Assembly (NCBI GenBank): GCA_965202735.1
Contig: OZ241844.1
Coordinates: 930,001-994,000 of the forward strand
Direction: 5' to 3'
From: HK1 sp965202735
Lineage (GTDB): Bacteria; Pseudomonadota; Gammaproteobacteria; HK1
DNA length: 64,000 bases
This document shows positions 16,342 through 24,166 of the stretch, one piece after another. The notes beneath the pieces were generated by a model that saw only the letters and a program-made list of their open reading frames with translations, was not told the origin of the DNA and ran no database searches. Made by a program: the position numbers and the translations under genes. Position 1 is the first letter of the stretch, and each line of letters begins with the position of its first letter.

Positions 16342-17520
16342 TTACCGAAGAGGCATCACCCGCTGAAGATACTCGTCGAACAACGGCACGGTGAAGGCAG
16401 TGTGGCCATGCGCGGGGCTGTACACCACTCCTTTGCGGATCAGCTTTGCGCGCACCGGCGCCACCGCGCGTACCGACTTGCCCAGCACCCGCGCGACCTC
16501 GCCGGAGCGATGAAAGCCGCCTCCGAGCTCGGCCATGGCTCGCAGATACTGCTTCTCCGACGGGGACAGCCGATCGAACCGGACCCGAAAGAAGCTTGCA
16601 TCAAGCTCGGCCACGGCGTCGAGCGTGGCGGTTTCCACCTCGGCGGTAGTGATCGGCGATGCTTCGGCGCAGTCCCAGCAGCGCTTCCCCCATTCCTGAA
16701 GAAAATATGGATAGCACTGCGTGCGGCGTATGATCTCGTCGACGGCGGCGCGCTCGTAGGAAACGCCGAGACGCGCGGCAGGGACTTCAAGCGCCAGGGT
16801 CGCCGCCTCATTGTCGAGCGGGCCGATTTCGAGAAACGTGAACGGGCGTTCCGCGTAGGACTTGGCGCCGCCGGAGCGGGCGACGAGCTGTGGCAGACCG
16901 GCTCCGACCAGGGTGACGGGTAGCTGAAACTGCGCCGCACGATGCAATGCGGCAATCAACGCACCGAGCTCGCGCTCTTCCACGTACTGCAGCTCGTCGA
17001 CGAACAACGCCAGAGCGGTCCGTTGAGCGCGGGCCGCCTCGCCGGCCGCGTGCAGCAAGGCGCTCAAGTCACTGTCGAGATCACCACTGTCCGCGATTCC
17101 GGGATCCCTTTCGAGATCCACGTTGAAAGTCACGTCGCCGAAGCTGAGCTTCATGGCGCCCACGAACCCGCCCAGTGCCCTCAACGCACGCTTCGCGGCA
17201 TTGCCTGCCGCCGCGAGTCGGTTCATCTTCAGCAAGGCGGCGTGCAGCGGTGCGCACAGCAGAGCGGGCAGCGAGCGATCCTCCGGCGCCTCCAGGAGGA
17301 CGGTGACGAGTCCACGACCTTCCGCGTCGCGGCAGATTCGGTTCAGCAGGACGGTCTTGCCGACCCCGCGCAGCCCTACCATGAGCACGCTCTTGGCCGC
17401 GAGGCCATTGCGGATACGATCAAGGGCGATCGAGGTCTCTTCGAGCAACCGGTCTCGACCCGCCAGCTCGGGTGGAGGCGTGCCGGCACCCGGCGCGTAC
17501 GGATTCCATCGGGGGTTCAT
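16342..17520 (-). CDS. AAA-type ATP-binding protein with C-terminal winged helix
   Basis: 392 residues. An AAA ATPase of the archaeal-ATPase/ORC-like group often found in accessory loci. N-terminal NPYAPGAGTPPPELAGRDRL is typical of the group; Walker A is MVGLRGVGKTVLL (about 47-59), Walker B is TALALFVDELQYVEERELGA (near 167), sensor-1 region LPVTLVGAGLPQL, and a C-terminal winged helix from about residue 315 (RLSPSEKQYLRAMAELGGG). Start taken at ATG 17518-17520 (MNPRWNPYAPGAG); TTG at 17527-17529 is the alternative. Five phased 10-bp repeats lie directly upstream. The role is not known; the winged helix could bind those repeats. Confidence 0.8.
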   Translation of the reverse strand: MNPRWNPYAPGAGTPPPELAGRDRLLEETSIALDRIRNGLAAKSVLMVGLRGVGKTVLLNRICRDAEGRGLVTVLLEAPEDRSLPALLCAPLHAALLKMNRLAAAGNAAKRALRALGGFVGAMKLSFGDVTFNVDLERDPGIADSGDLDSDLSALLHAAGEAARAQRTALALFVDELQYVEERELGALIAALHRAAQFQLPVTLVGAGLPQLVARSGGAKSYAERPFTFLEIGPLDNEAATLALEVPAARLGVSYERAAVDEIIRRTQCYPYFLQEWGKRCWDCAEASPITTAEVETATLDAVAELDASFFRVRFDRLSPSEKQYLRAMAELGGGFHRSGEVARVLGKSVRAVAPVRAKLIRKGVVYSPAHGHTAFTVPLFDEYLQRVMPLR

Positions 17521-17530
17521 TTCAAACAAG

Positions 17531-17580
17531 GTTATCGAATGTTATTCATGGTTAACCAATGTTAACCCTGTTTATCATTG
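17531..17580. promoter_or_regulatory. Five phased decamers (GTTAnCnAT-like) upstream of the AAA ATPase
   Basis: GTTATCGAAT, GTTATTCATG, GTTAACCAAT, GTTAACCCTG and TTTATCATTG follow each other without gaps, 10 bases each, about one DNA helical turn. They start 11 bases upstream of the ATPase ATG and would cover its ribosome site or promoter. Two units contain the palindrome GGTTAACC. This is an iteron-like array, likely to bind a protein on one face of the helix; autoregulation by the ATPase winged helix is an inference. The rest of 17581-17707 shows nothing else. Confidence 0.55.
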
Positions 17581-17707
17581 CCACCCAATGTGTGCTTCAC
17601 ACAATCGCGTACCGAGTCCGATCCCACCGTGGCTTTCACGCGTGCTGCTCCAGTTGATAGAAGGCTACACAAAACCAATGTCAAACAGGCCATGAACAGG
17701 GTCCAAC

Positions 17708-17872
17708 TCAAACCGGTTCGGATTCTCTGTTCTCGCCACTCAACCAATTGCGCAATTCATTCACGTCTTCAGTCGTCAGATTCAAGCCGATCTCACGTGC
17801 GAAGTCGGCTGTGTAGCGGATAAGCGCCTCGCGGATCTCGTCTGGACCCGGTGTCGGCTGCGAATCCAGCAT
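17708..17872 (-). CDS. Small acidic protein of unknown function
   Basis: 54 residues from ATG 17870-17872: MLDSQPTPGPDEIREALIRY, then TADFAREIGLNLTTEDVNEL and RNWLSGENRESEPV. An AGGAAAGGCGG ribosome site precedes the ATG; the frame could extend 6 residues to 17890 but without such a site. Mostly helical and acidic, without membrane segments. It sits between the NYN-LOTUS gene and the AAA ATPase, all on the minus strand. No family recognised. Confidence 0.5.
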   Translation of the reverse strand: MLDSQPTPGPDEIREALIRYTADFAREIGLNLTTEDVNELRNWLSGENRESEPV

Positions 17873-17959
17873 CGTTCCGCCTTTCCTCACACGGTGTACG
17901 ATAGCACCGATCTTATCTCGGCCGACATTGCAGTCTCTTCGGGCAAGTTCATCACGTGC

Positions 17960-18985
17960 TCAAGTCGTGCACTCGGTAAGGTTGAACGTGTGGGCCTGAG
18001 CGTACTTCGTCAATATCCCAAACACCTGTTGCCAACTGCCGGAGCTCAGTCGGGGCAAATCGGTAATATGACAAATATGCGCGATGCGTGGCGGCAAAGT
18101 CACAGGCGGAGGAGGTGTCCCATCGTTTGGAGCCAAATGCCTGTCGGCATCCCATACGTATTTCCCATCGATACGGATATCGATGCCGGACATGGCGTTC
18201 ATCTGATGGAGGAATGCGCTCAACGAGTTGGTGCCAAACCAATCGTCCCCAATCCGGTATCCATATTCATCCCGCAAGTTGGAACCGAGCATCGCCAACA
18301 ATATCGGTTCATCGCTCTCTGCGATATGTGCCTCCGTCGCCTGCTGCACCTGTTCTCTCATTCGCGCCAAGTCATTGTCTATTGCCACCGTGGGATTCGC
18401 GTCAACTACCGCACCACTGCCGGTCTGGCTGTTTTCGAGAATTTCGATCAGACCCTGCGCATCCAGATGGACGCTTGCTATATTGCGATACGCGGACGCG
18501 ATCGCACCGGCGGAGATGATCATCGTGCGGCGGTCGCTGGCCCGCAAGTGCAGCAGCAACGGGGTGAAATCCGCGTCACTGGAAGCAATGATGATCTCGT
18601 CATAGTGCGTATTCGCATGGAGACTCTGGAGCACGTCAACGGTGATTCGGATGTCCACAGCGTTCTTGTGTCGCCTGGTCAAGGGAGGGCAGTCCACTAC
18701 CTCGAAGCCCGAGAGAGTGAAGTTCGGGCGATAAGCCGTCGCCAGGTAGTGCGAACCTTGTTCGTTACCCCGATCCGGGTCGCTGATGCGTCCCGTCGGG
18801 TTGAAATAGGCGCGCAGCACCAGCAGATCCCGCCTCTCCCCGACGGGTAGCCCGTAGGTCGAGAGCACTTCAAGAAATCTACCGGGATTGTCCGCCAAAG
18901 CGTAAGCCTTGTTCTTGTCAATAGCGAACATCCCACCGTAAATGTTGTCGAAATCGAGAAAGAGCGCAGATCGGATGCGTTCCAC
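17960..18985 (-). CDS. NYN-domain (PIN-like) nuclease with C-terminal LOTUS/OST-HTH-like domain
   Basis: 341 residues. The N-terminal NYN domain (LabA/DUF88 type, a PIN-fold RNase) shows ALFLDFDNIYGGMF with Asp11/Asp13/Asn14, AVDIRITVDVLQS, and EIIIASSDADFTPLLLHLR, supplying the acidic active-site set. Residues ~225-275 (EPILLAMLGSNLRDEYGYRI, then FGTNSLSAFLHQMNA and IDGKYVWD) match the OST-HTH/LOTUS fold, which binds RNA in partner proteins. Together this points to an RNA-cleaving or RNA-processing protein. Start ATG 18985. Codon use is AT-richer than its neighbours, suggesting transfer. The downstream small ORF and AAA ATPase may be functionally linked, but gaps of 87 and 187 bases weaken an operon claim. 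Confidence 0.82.
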   Translation of the reverse strand: MERIRSALFLDFDNIYGGMFAIDKNKAYALADNPGRFLEVLSTYGLPVGERRDLLVLRAYFNPTGRISDPDRGNEQGSHYLATAYRPNFTLSGFEVVDCPPLTRRHKNAVDIRITVDVLQSLHANTHYDEIIIASSDADFTPLLLHLRASDRRTMIISAGAIASAYRNIASVHLDAQGLIEILENSQTGSGAVVDANPTVAIDNDLARMREQVQQATEAHIAESDEPILLAMLGSNLRDEYGYRIGDDWFGTNSLSAFLHQMNAMSGIDIRIDGKYVWDADRHLAPNDGTPPPPVTLPPRIAHICHITDLPRLSSGSWQQVFGILTKYAQAHTFNLTECTT

Positions 18986-19189
18986 AGGGTGTCTCCCGCA
19001 GTGTCCATGTCATTCGGACTATCGACTGTTTATTCTACGATAGCTGAGGATCTCCTGAAACGATGATCCATCTTCAGCGGCGGACAGCTCGGAAGTCCCG
19101 GATGCGGCCGAGTGTCAGGTTCGTATCGATCGGCGAGTGGCGGGTCGGCGGCGGCGCAGCCGGCACTCCAACCGGCCCGTCCGCCATCG

Positions 19190-20863
19190 TCAGAACAGCC
19201 CTTCGATCCGGCCACCGTCGCCGATGTGGATCCCTTCGGCCGCGGGCTGCTTCGGAAGGCCGGGCATCGTCATCATGTCGCCGCAGATCGCGACCACGAA
19301 CTCCGCGCCGGCCGAGAGGCGCAGCTCGCGTACCGGCACCTCGTGGCCCTCGGGGGCGCCCTTGCGCGACGGGTCGGTGGAGAAGCTGTACTGGGTCTTC
19401 GCCATGCACACCGGGAAGTGGCCGTACCCGCCTTCCTGCAGGGCCCGGAATCGGCTGCGAACGGCGGCGGAGGCGGTGATGCCGGAGGCGCCGTAGATCC
19501 GCTTCGCGACCGTCTCGACCTTGTCCCACAGCGGCATTTCATCGGGGTACAGGGGCCGGAACGCGCCCTCCCCCGCCTCGACCATCTCCACCACGTGGCG
19601 CGCCAGCGCCTCGGTCCCCGCTCCGCCGTCGGACCAGTGCGAGCAGACGATCGCCTGTGCGCCCTCCGCGCCGGCGGCGTCGACGACGGCCTGGAGCTCG
19701 GCCCCGGTGTCGGCGGAGAACCGGTTCACGGCGACCACCACCGGAGCTCCGAACTGCTTCAGGTTGGCCAGGTGGCGCGCGAGGTTGGCGCAGCCCGCCC
19801 GGACCGCGTCGACGTCCTCCCGCCCGAGGTCCGCCAGCGCCACCCCGCCGTGCATCTTCAGCGCGCGGAGCGTCGCGACCAGCACCACCGCGTCGGGCGC
19901 GATGCCCGCCTTCCGGCACTTGATGTCGAAGAACTTCTCGGCCCCGAGGTCCGCCCCGAATCCGGCCTCGGTGACGACGTAGTCCGCGAGCTTGAGCGAT
20001 GCGCGCGTCGCAATGACCGAGTTGCATCCGTGGGCGATGTTCGCGAACGGACCCCCGTGGATGATGGCGGGGTTGTTCTCCAGGGTCTGCACCAGGTTGG
20101 GGGCGAGGGCGTCCCTGAGCAGCACCGTCATCGCGCCGTCGGCCTTCAGATCGCGTGCGGTGACGGGCTCGCGCGCGCGGGTGTGTCCGACCACGATGTT
20201 GCCGAGGCGGCGCTGCAGATCCTCCAGGCCGGAGGCGAGACAGAAGATCGCCATCACCTCGGAGGCGACGGTGATGTCGAATCCGTCGCTGCGCGGGAAC
20301 CCGTTGCCGATCCCCCCGAGCGAGCACACGATCTCGCGCAGCGCCCGGTCGTTCATGTCGACGACGCGCCTCCAAGAAATTCGCCGGGCATCCAGGCCGA
20401 GGGCGTTCCCCTGGTGGATGTGGTTGTCGAGCAGCGCGGCGAGCAGGTTGTTCGCGGCGCCGATGGCGTGGAAGTCGCCCGTGAAGTGCAGGTTGATGTC
20501 CTCCATGGGAACGACCTGCGCATGGCCGCCGCCCGCCGCGCCGCCCTTCACTCCGAAGCAGGGCCCGAGACTCGGCTCGCGCAGGCAGACCAGCGTCTCC
20601 CTGCCGATGCGGTTGAGGCCGTCGGCGAGCCCGACCGACGTGGTCGTCTTGCCCTCGCCGGCCGGGGTCGGGGTGATCGCGGTGACCAGCACGAGCTTCC
20701 CGTCCTCGCGGCCGGCGAGCGAGTCGATGTAGCCGAGGTCGATCTTCGCCTTCGTGTGTCCGTAGGGCAGCAACGCCTCCGGGGGAATTCCCAGCCGGCC
20801 TCCAATGGCCGCGATCGGCTTCTGCGTCGCTTCCCGGGCTATCTCGATGTCGCTTCTGGCCAA
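19190..20863 (-). CDS. fhs: Formate-tetrahydrofolate ligase
   Basis: 557 residues, the family length. ATP-dependent formation of 10-formyl-tetrahydrofolate from formate and THF, feeding cytosolic one-carbon metabolism. The P-loop is ITPTPAGEGKTTTSVGLADG; other signatures are REPSLGPCFGVKGGAAGGGH, INLHFTGDFHAIGAANN, and VVTEAGFGADLGAEKFFDIK. The start is TTG 20861-20863 (LARSDIEIAREATQKPIAAI), supported by GGAGGACAGGG just upstream and by family length; the in-frame extension to 21196 is not conserved. Transcribed alone, with 126 bases of plain sequence between it and the NYN gene. Confidence 0.95.
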   Translation of the reverse strand: MARSDIEIAREATQKPIAAIGGRLGIPPEALLPYGHTKAKIDLGYIDSLAGREDGKLVLVTAITPTPAGEGKTTTSVGLADGLNRIGRETLVCLREPSLGPCFGVKGGAAGGGHAQVVPMEDINLHFTGDFHAIGAANNLLAALLDNHIHQGNALGLDARRISWRRVVDMNDRALREIVCSLGGIGNGFPRSDGFDITVASEVMAIFCLASGLEDLQRRLGNIVVGHTRAREPVTARDLKADGAMTVLLRDALAPNLVQTLENNPAIIHGGPFANIAHGCNSVIATRASLKLADYVVTEAGFGADLGAEKFFDIKCRKAGIAPDAVVLVATLRALKMHGGVALADLGREDVDAVRAGCANLARHLANLKQFGAPVVVAVNRFSADTGAELQAVVDAAGAEGAQAIVCSHWSDGGAGTEALARHVVEMVEAGEGAFRPLYPDEMPLWDKVETVAKRIYGASGITASAAVRSRFRALQEGGYGHFPVCMAKTQYSFSTDPSRKGAPEGHEVPVRELRLSAGAEFVVAICGDMMTMPGLPKQPAAEGIHIGDGGRIEGLF

Positions 20864-21011
20864 CGCCCTGTCCTCCGCATTCGCTCGTGGATGGATGAAA
20901 GGGCCGGGGCCCGCGCGTGAGCCCTGCTGCTCCGTGCGGACCGCGGCGGCGGGAGCATACCGAATCCATGGGATACTGCCGACCCGGAGAGCCGCGCCGG
21001 CGTCTTGATAC

Positions 21012-21404
21012 ATGATGACTTCCATCATCGAGAAGGCAGGCCGGCTGGTCGCGCGATGGTCCGGTCCGCGACGCGAGGCCAGCCGGCTCGACCGCGACGC
21101 GGCCACGATCATCGAGACCGCGAGAGCCGCCGCGTCGAGCGCCCGGCTCCGCGAGACGGCGCTTCGCGTCCGGGACGATCTGGACGCCGCGCACACCCGC
21201 GGCGGAGACGACCCGGCGCGCTACGCTCCGCTCGTCGCCCACTTCAGAACGCAGCACCGCGAAGCCCGGCGGCGGCGCGACGACGGCGCCCTGACCGCGC
21301 TGACCCTTGTCATCATCCACCTGCGCGCGGAGATGATCGGCCGGGATGCGGAGCCGGCGCGGAAGCGCATCGACGACTTCATTGCCGAGTGGACGCAGGT
21401 CTGA
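21012..21404 (+). CDS. Hypothetical helical protein
   Basis: 130 residues starting MMTSIIEKAGRLVARWSG, mostly Arg/Ala-rich helices (REASRLDRDAATIIETARAA, YAPLVAHFRTQHREARRRRD, TLVIIHLRAEMIGRD), no signal peptide or membrane segment. Family not recognised. It is divergent from fhs, with 148 bases between the two starts. A family 1 repeat begins 27 bases after its stop. The opposite strand also has long frames, but this one has the better amino-acid pattern and an isolated position between fhs and the repeat. Confidence 0.55.
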   Translation: MMTSIIEKAGRLVARWSGPRREASRLDRDAATIIETARAAASSARLRETALRVRDDLDAAHTRGGDDPARYAPLVAHFRTQHREARRRRDDGALTALTLVIIHLRAEMIGRDAEPARKRIDDFIAEWTQV

Positions 21405-21431
21405 CCGCCCGCCCCGGGGGTGGCCTGCCGG

Positions 21432-21553
21432 CAGCGATTCCCTTCAGGCGGGAACAGGCCCCCGCAATCCCCTCGACCCGACGCCCCGAAGGTCGAAATC
21501 GCACCACGGTCCCACCACGGTACGGCCTCTTCCGGGCGCTGGCGGGAGTCGCC
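21432..21553 (-). repeat. ~120-bp intergenic repeat, family 1, reverse orientation
   Basis: Begins GCAGCGATTCCCTTCAGGCG and ends CTGGCGGGAGTCGCCG; read on the minus strand it matches the copy at 7878. The terminal inverted repeat is imperfect here. It contains GGTCGAAATCGCACCACGG, shared with the copy at 51692. Confidence 0.8.
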
Positions 21554-21589
21554 GGCCTCCCGTGAGGACGCCGATGGGAATCATCCTGC

Positions 21590-21666
21590 CACGTGTCGAG
21601 CGCACCATCGCGCCGGGACGGAGCCCTTCCGAGTGCGGTCGGCAACCCTGTTTCGCCCACTGTCCC
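21590..21666. repeat. Intergenic repeat, family 2, copy 1
   Basis: GTGTCGAGCGCACCATCGCG followed by a stretch ending GGTCGGCAACCCTGTTTCGC. Shared with 43096-43160 and 59464-59542. It lies 37 bases after a family 1 copy. No reading frame. Confidence 0.7.
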
Positions 21667-21701
21667 GAGCGCCGACGCGGCCGCTTCGTGCGGACAGCGG
21701 A

Positions 21702-21905
21702 TCAGGGATCGATCTTCGTCAGCACCTGGGTGGGAACGTCCCCGCTGCGGTAGTAGCCGGGCGGGTGCCGCATCGACTCGAATGCCTCGTCGCGCGCCTC
21801 GCGCGAGTCGTACCACCGGAACGCCTCGAAGTCCGGTCCCAGCAGATGGGGCGCCGACATCGTGTCGCCGGGCGGAAGCGTGATCCGGATTCCGTACCTG
21901 TCCAT
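21702..21905 (-). CDS. Small conserved hypothetical protein
   Basis: 67 residues: MDRYGIRITLPPGDTMSAPH, then GPDFEAFRWYDSREARDEAF and ESMRHPPGYYRSGDVPTQVL. The sequence has the character of a real compact domain (buried aromatic and charged alternation) but I do not recognise a family. Start ATG 21905; ends with TGA at 21702. It lies downstream of DUF1989 and DUF1330 on the same strand, 58 bases after the latter, and may share their transcript. Confidence 0.65.
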   Translation of the reverse strand: MDRYGIRITLPPGDTMSAPHLLGPDFEAFRWYDSREARDEAFESMRHPPGYYRSGDVPTQVLTKIDP

Positions 21906-21963
21906 GCCCGATTCGCCCGGCTCCCGACCCGCGCAGCCTTCCGATGCGGCGCGCGCGGGCCTC

Positions 21964-22251
21964 TCACACCCCCTCGACCACGATCATCCGGGTGGTGGCG
22001 GACGCCTCGCGCAGGGCCCGGGCCGGCGCGTAGAGGTCGGAGTCGTGCCACGCCTTCGCCCGCGCCGCGTCCTCGAACTCGATGACCACGATCCGGTTCG
22101 GCCGCCACCCGCCCTCCCGGCTCTCGATGGCTCCGCCCCGCACCGCGTAGCGGCCTCCGAACGCCTCGATCGTCGGTGGAACGAGCCTGCGGTACTCCTC
22201 GAACGTCTCGGGGTCGGTGACCTCGACCTCGGCGATGACGTAGGCGCTCAT
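21964..22251 (-). CDS. DUF1330-family protein
   Basis: 95 residues, a full-length ferredoxin-like dimeric alpha/beta barrel: MSAYVIAEVEVTDPETFEEY, FGGRYAVRGGAIESREGGW, RIVVIEFEDAARAKAWHDS. The family has no established reaction. ATG (22249-22251) overlaps the TGA of the DUF1989 gene (22248-22250) in an ATGA arrangement, so the two are translationally coupled. The longer frame to 22596 is a shadow of DUF1989. Confidence 0.88.
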   Translation of the reverse strand: MSAYVIAEVEVTDPETFEEYRRLVPPTIEAFGGRYAVRGGAIESREGGWRPNRIVVIEFEDAARAKAWHDSDLYAPARALREASATTRMIVVEGV

Positions 22252-22877
22252 GCCGCGTCTCCTCCGTGCCGCACGCCGGCGTCGTGGACCCGGAAATGCG
22301 CTTCGGTCGGCTGCCCCGCCGTGCCGTTGATGGGCAGGATGTCCTGGGGGCAGGCGGAGAAGACCATGACCGCGTCGAGCTGCGCCTCGAACGTGATGGA
22401 GTCGCCGGGCCGGGTGACGGGCGGATCGAACGAGAGCTCCCCCGTGTCGCGCCAGGGAATGTTCATGAACAGGTTGAGGGGACTCGGCGTCTCCGGCGGC
22501 GTGAGCCCCAGCCCGTGCATCGCGGCCCACAGGTTGTCGGTGCAGTTGTCGTGATACCCGGTGCAGCCGAGCAGCCCGTACCGGTGGCTGTCGCACGCCG
22601 CCATGAGGGTGTCGTGGATGCCGGGGGACGTGTCCTCCACGATCCTGAGGATCGGCCGGCGCCGCGTCGTGTACAGGCAGTCGCCGACCGCCGGCATGAT
22701 CCTGACGAGCGTCGCGCGGGTGTGCTCCATCGACATGAACTCCCGCAGGTCGTGCCGCACGAACGCCCAGGTGTCCACGACCTGCTCTCCATGGGTGTTG
22801 ACGACCTGGACCATCTGCCCCTTCCGGACGAACGTGGCGGCCCCCCGGCGCGCCGGTATGGTTTGAATGTCTTCCAT
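22248..22877 (-). CDS. DUF1989 (urea carboxylase-associated family) protein
   Basis: 209 residues. Recognised by HTRATLVRIMPAVGDCLYTT, SRHRYGLLGCTGYHDNC-like segment (HRYGLLGCTGYHDNCTDNL) and PSPLNLFMNIPWRDTGELSF. Members sit beside urea carboxylase or aminomethyltransferase genes but their reaction is not established. Start ATG 22875-22877 with a strong GGAGGAGGAG site 7 bases upstream. It is the first gene of a pair with DUF1330 and is divergent from a GlxA-type activator, which probably controls it. Confidence 0.85.
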   Translation of the reverse strand: MEDIQTIPARRGAATFVRKGQMVQVVNTHGEQVVDTWAFVRHDLREFMSMEHTRATLVRIMPAVGDCLYTTRRRPILRIVEDTSPGIHDTLMAACDSHRYGLLGCTGYHDNCTDNLWAAMHGLGLTPPETPSPLNLFMNIPWRDTGELSFDPPVTRPGDSITFEAQLDAVMVFSACPQDILPINGTAGQPTEAHFRVHDAGVRHGGDAA

Positions 22878-23072
22878 CGGCAACTCCTCCTCCGCGGCCG
22901 TCGGGCCGGGCCCCCGGACATGCCCGCGGAATTCTCCTACAGCCGGCGGCGCCGGTCGAGCCGCGCGAGCGCGGTCACGACGCACTGGACGGCGAGTTGC
23001 CTGCACGGGCGGGATGGTGGATAGTCGCGCCGTCGCACCATCGTCCGTCCGTACGCCGGCGAACCCAGCGCG
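22878..23072. promoter_or_regulatory. Divergent intergenic region between DUF1989 operon and GlxA-type regulator
   Basis: 195 bases holding the promoters of both directions. The minus side has the GGAGGAGGAG ribosome site of DUF1989. No clear inverted repeat or sigma-70 box was picked out by eye. As AraC-type activators of this class usually act on a divergent target, the operator is expected here. Confidence 0.4.
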
Positions 23073-24116
23073 ATGCACAGCTCCGAACCGACCTCCTCCG
23101 GCATGGGCGCCCGGCCCCGGGAGATCGTCTTCGCCCTCGTTCCCGACTACTCCTTCATCGCGTTCAGCAGCGCGGTGGAGCCGTTGCGGATGGCGAACCG
23201 GATGCACGGCCGGGCTCTGTACCGGTGGCGGGTCGTCAGCGCCGGAGGCGCACCGGTCCGGAGCAGCAACGGTCTCGTGGTGCACGTGGACGGAGGCTTC
23301 GCCTCGGCCGAGAACGCCGACCTCGTCATCGTGTGTGCGGGCGAGCGGGTCCAGCACCAGGTCGACAAGGCCTGCCTCGCGTGGCTCCGCCGGCTCGCCC
23401 GGCGCCGCATCCCGCTGGGGGCGATCTGTACCGGCGCATACCTGCTCGCCCGGGCCGACCTTCTCGGGGGATACCGCTGCACGATCCACTGGGAGAATCT
23501 CGCCAGCCTGCGCGAGGAACATCCGGACATCACCGTCACCACCGAGCTGTTCGAAATCGACCGGGACCGGTACACGTGCTCCGGCGGCGTCGCGCCGCTC
23601 GACATGATGCTCAACCTCATCGAGGCCGAGCACGGCAGCTCGCTCGCGGTCGCGATTTCCGAGGAATTCATCTGCGAGCGGATCCGGGGCGGGAACGACC
23701 GGCAGCGCATTCCGCTGACGCACCGCCTCGGCACCAGCCAGCCGAAGCTCGTCGCCGCGGTCTCCCTGATGGAGGACAACCTCGAGGAGCCCATGAGCCT
23801 CGACGAGCTCTCGCGGCACGTCGGGCTGTCGCGGCGGCAGCTGGAGCGGCTGTTCCAGAAGCACGTCCACCGCGTTCCGACGCGGTACTACCTCGATCTC
23901 CGGCTCGCCCGCGCGCGCCAGCTTCTGCTGCAGACGAGCCGGCCCATCGTGGACATCGCCTTCGCCTGCGGATTCGTTTCCGCACCGCACTTCAGCAAGT
24001 GCTACCGTGACCGCTACGGGGTCCCGCCGCGCGGCGAGCGGCGGCGGGGGCGGCCTCCGGACCCGGCCGGCGGCGGGGACGCGGCGCGGGCCCCGGCCGG
24101 CGGCGGGGCCGGCTGA
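23073..24116 (+). CDS. GlxA-family AraC/XylS transcriptional regulator
   Basis: 347 residues. The N-terminal DJ-1/PfpI-like domain (about 15-190) contains IVFALVPDYSFIAFSSAVEP, PLGAICTGAYLLARADLLGG and CSGGVAPLDMMLNLI; the C-terminal AraC domain (about 230-325) has two helix-turn-helix units, SLDELSRHVGLSRRQLERLF and PIVDIAFACGFVSAPHFSKC. This architecture is shared with GbdR, CdhR and ArgR-type activators of betaine, carnitine and arginine use, so a quaternary amine or amino acid is a reasonable ligand class. The last ~30 residues are Gly/Ala/Pro repeats. Divergent from DUF1989. Confidence 0.9.
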   Translation: MHSSEPTSSGMGARPREIVFALVPDYSFIAFSSAVEPLRMANRMHGRALYRWRVVSAGGAPVRSSNGLVVHVDGGFASAENADLVIVCAGERVQHQVDKACLAWLRRLARRRIPLGAICTGAYLLARADLLGGYRCTIHWENLASLREEHPDITVTTELFEIDRDRYTCSGGVAPLDMMLNLIEAEHGSSLAVAISEEFICERIRGGNDRQRIPLTHRLGTSQPKLVAAVSLMEDNLEEPMSLDELSRHVGLSRRQLERLFQKHVHRVPTRYYLDLRLARARQLLLQTSRPIVDIAFACGFVSAPHFSKCYRDRYGVPPRGERRRGRPPDPAGGGDAARAPAGGGAG

Positions 24117-24166
24117 GCGGGCGGCGGCCCCGCCCCACAACGCACTCCACGGAAGGAGGAACCTCC

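Noticed and set aside
19190..21196. Longer fhs frame starting at 21196
   Set aside because: The added 111 residues are not conserved and overlap the divergent gene at 21012; TTG at 20861-20863 has a strong ribosome site and gives the family length.
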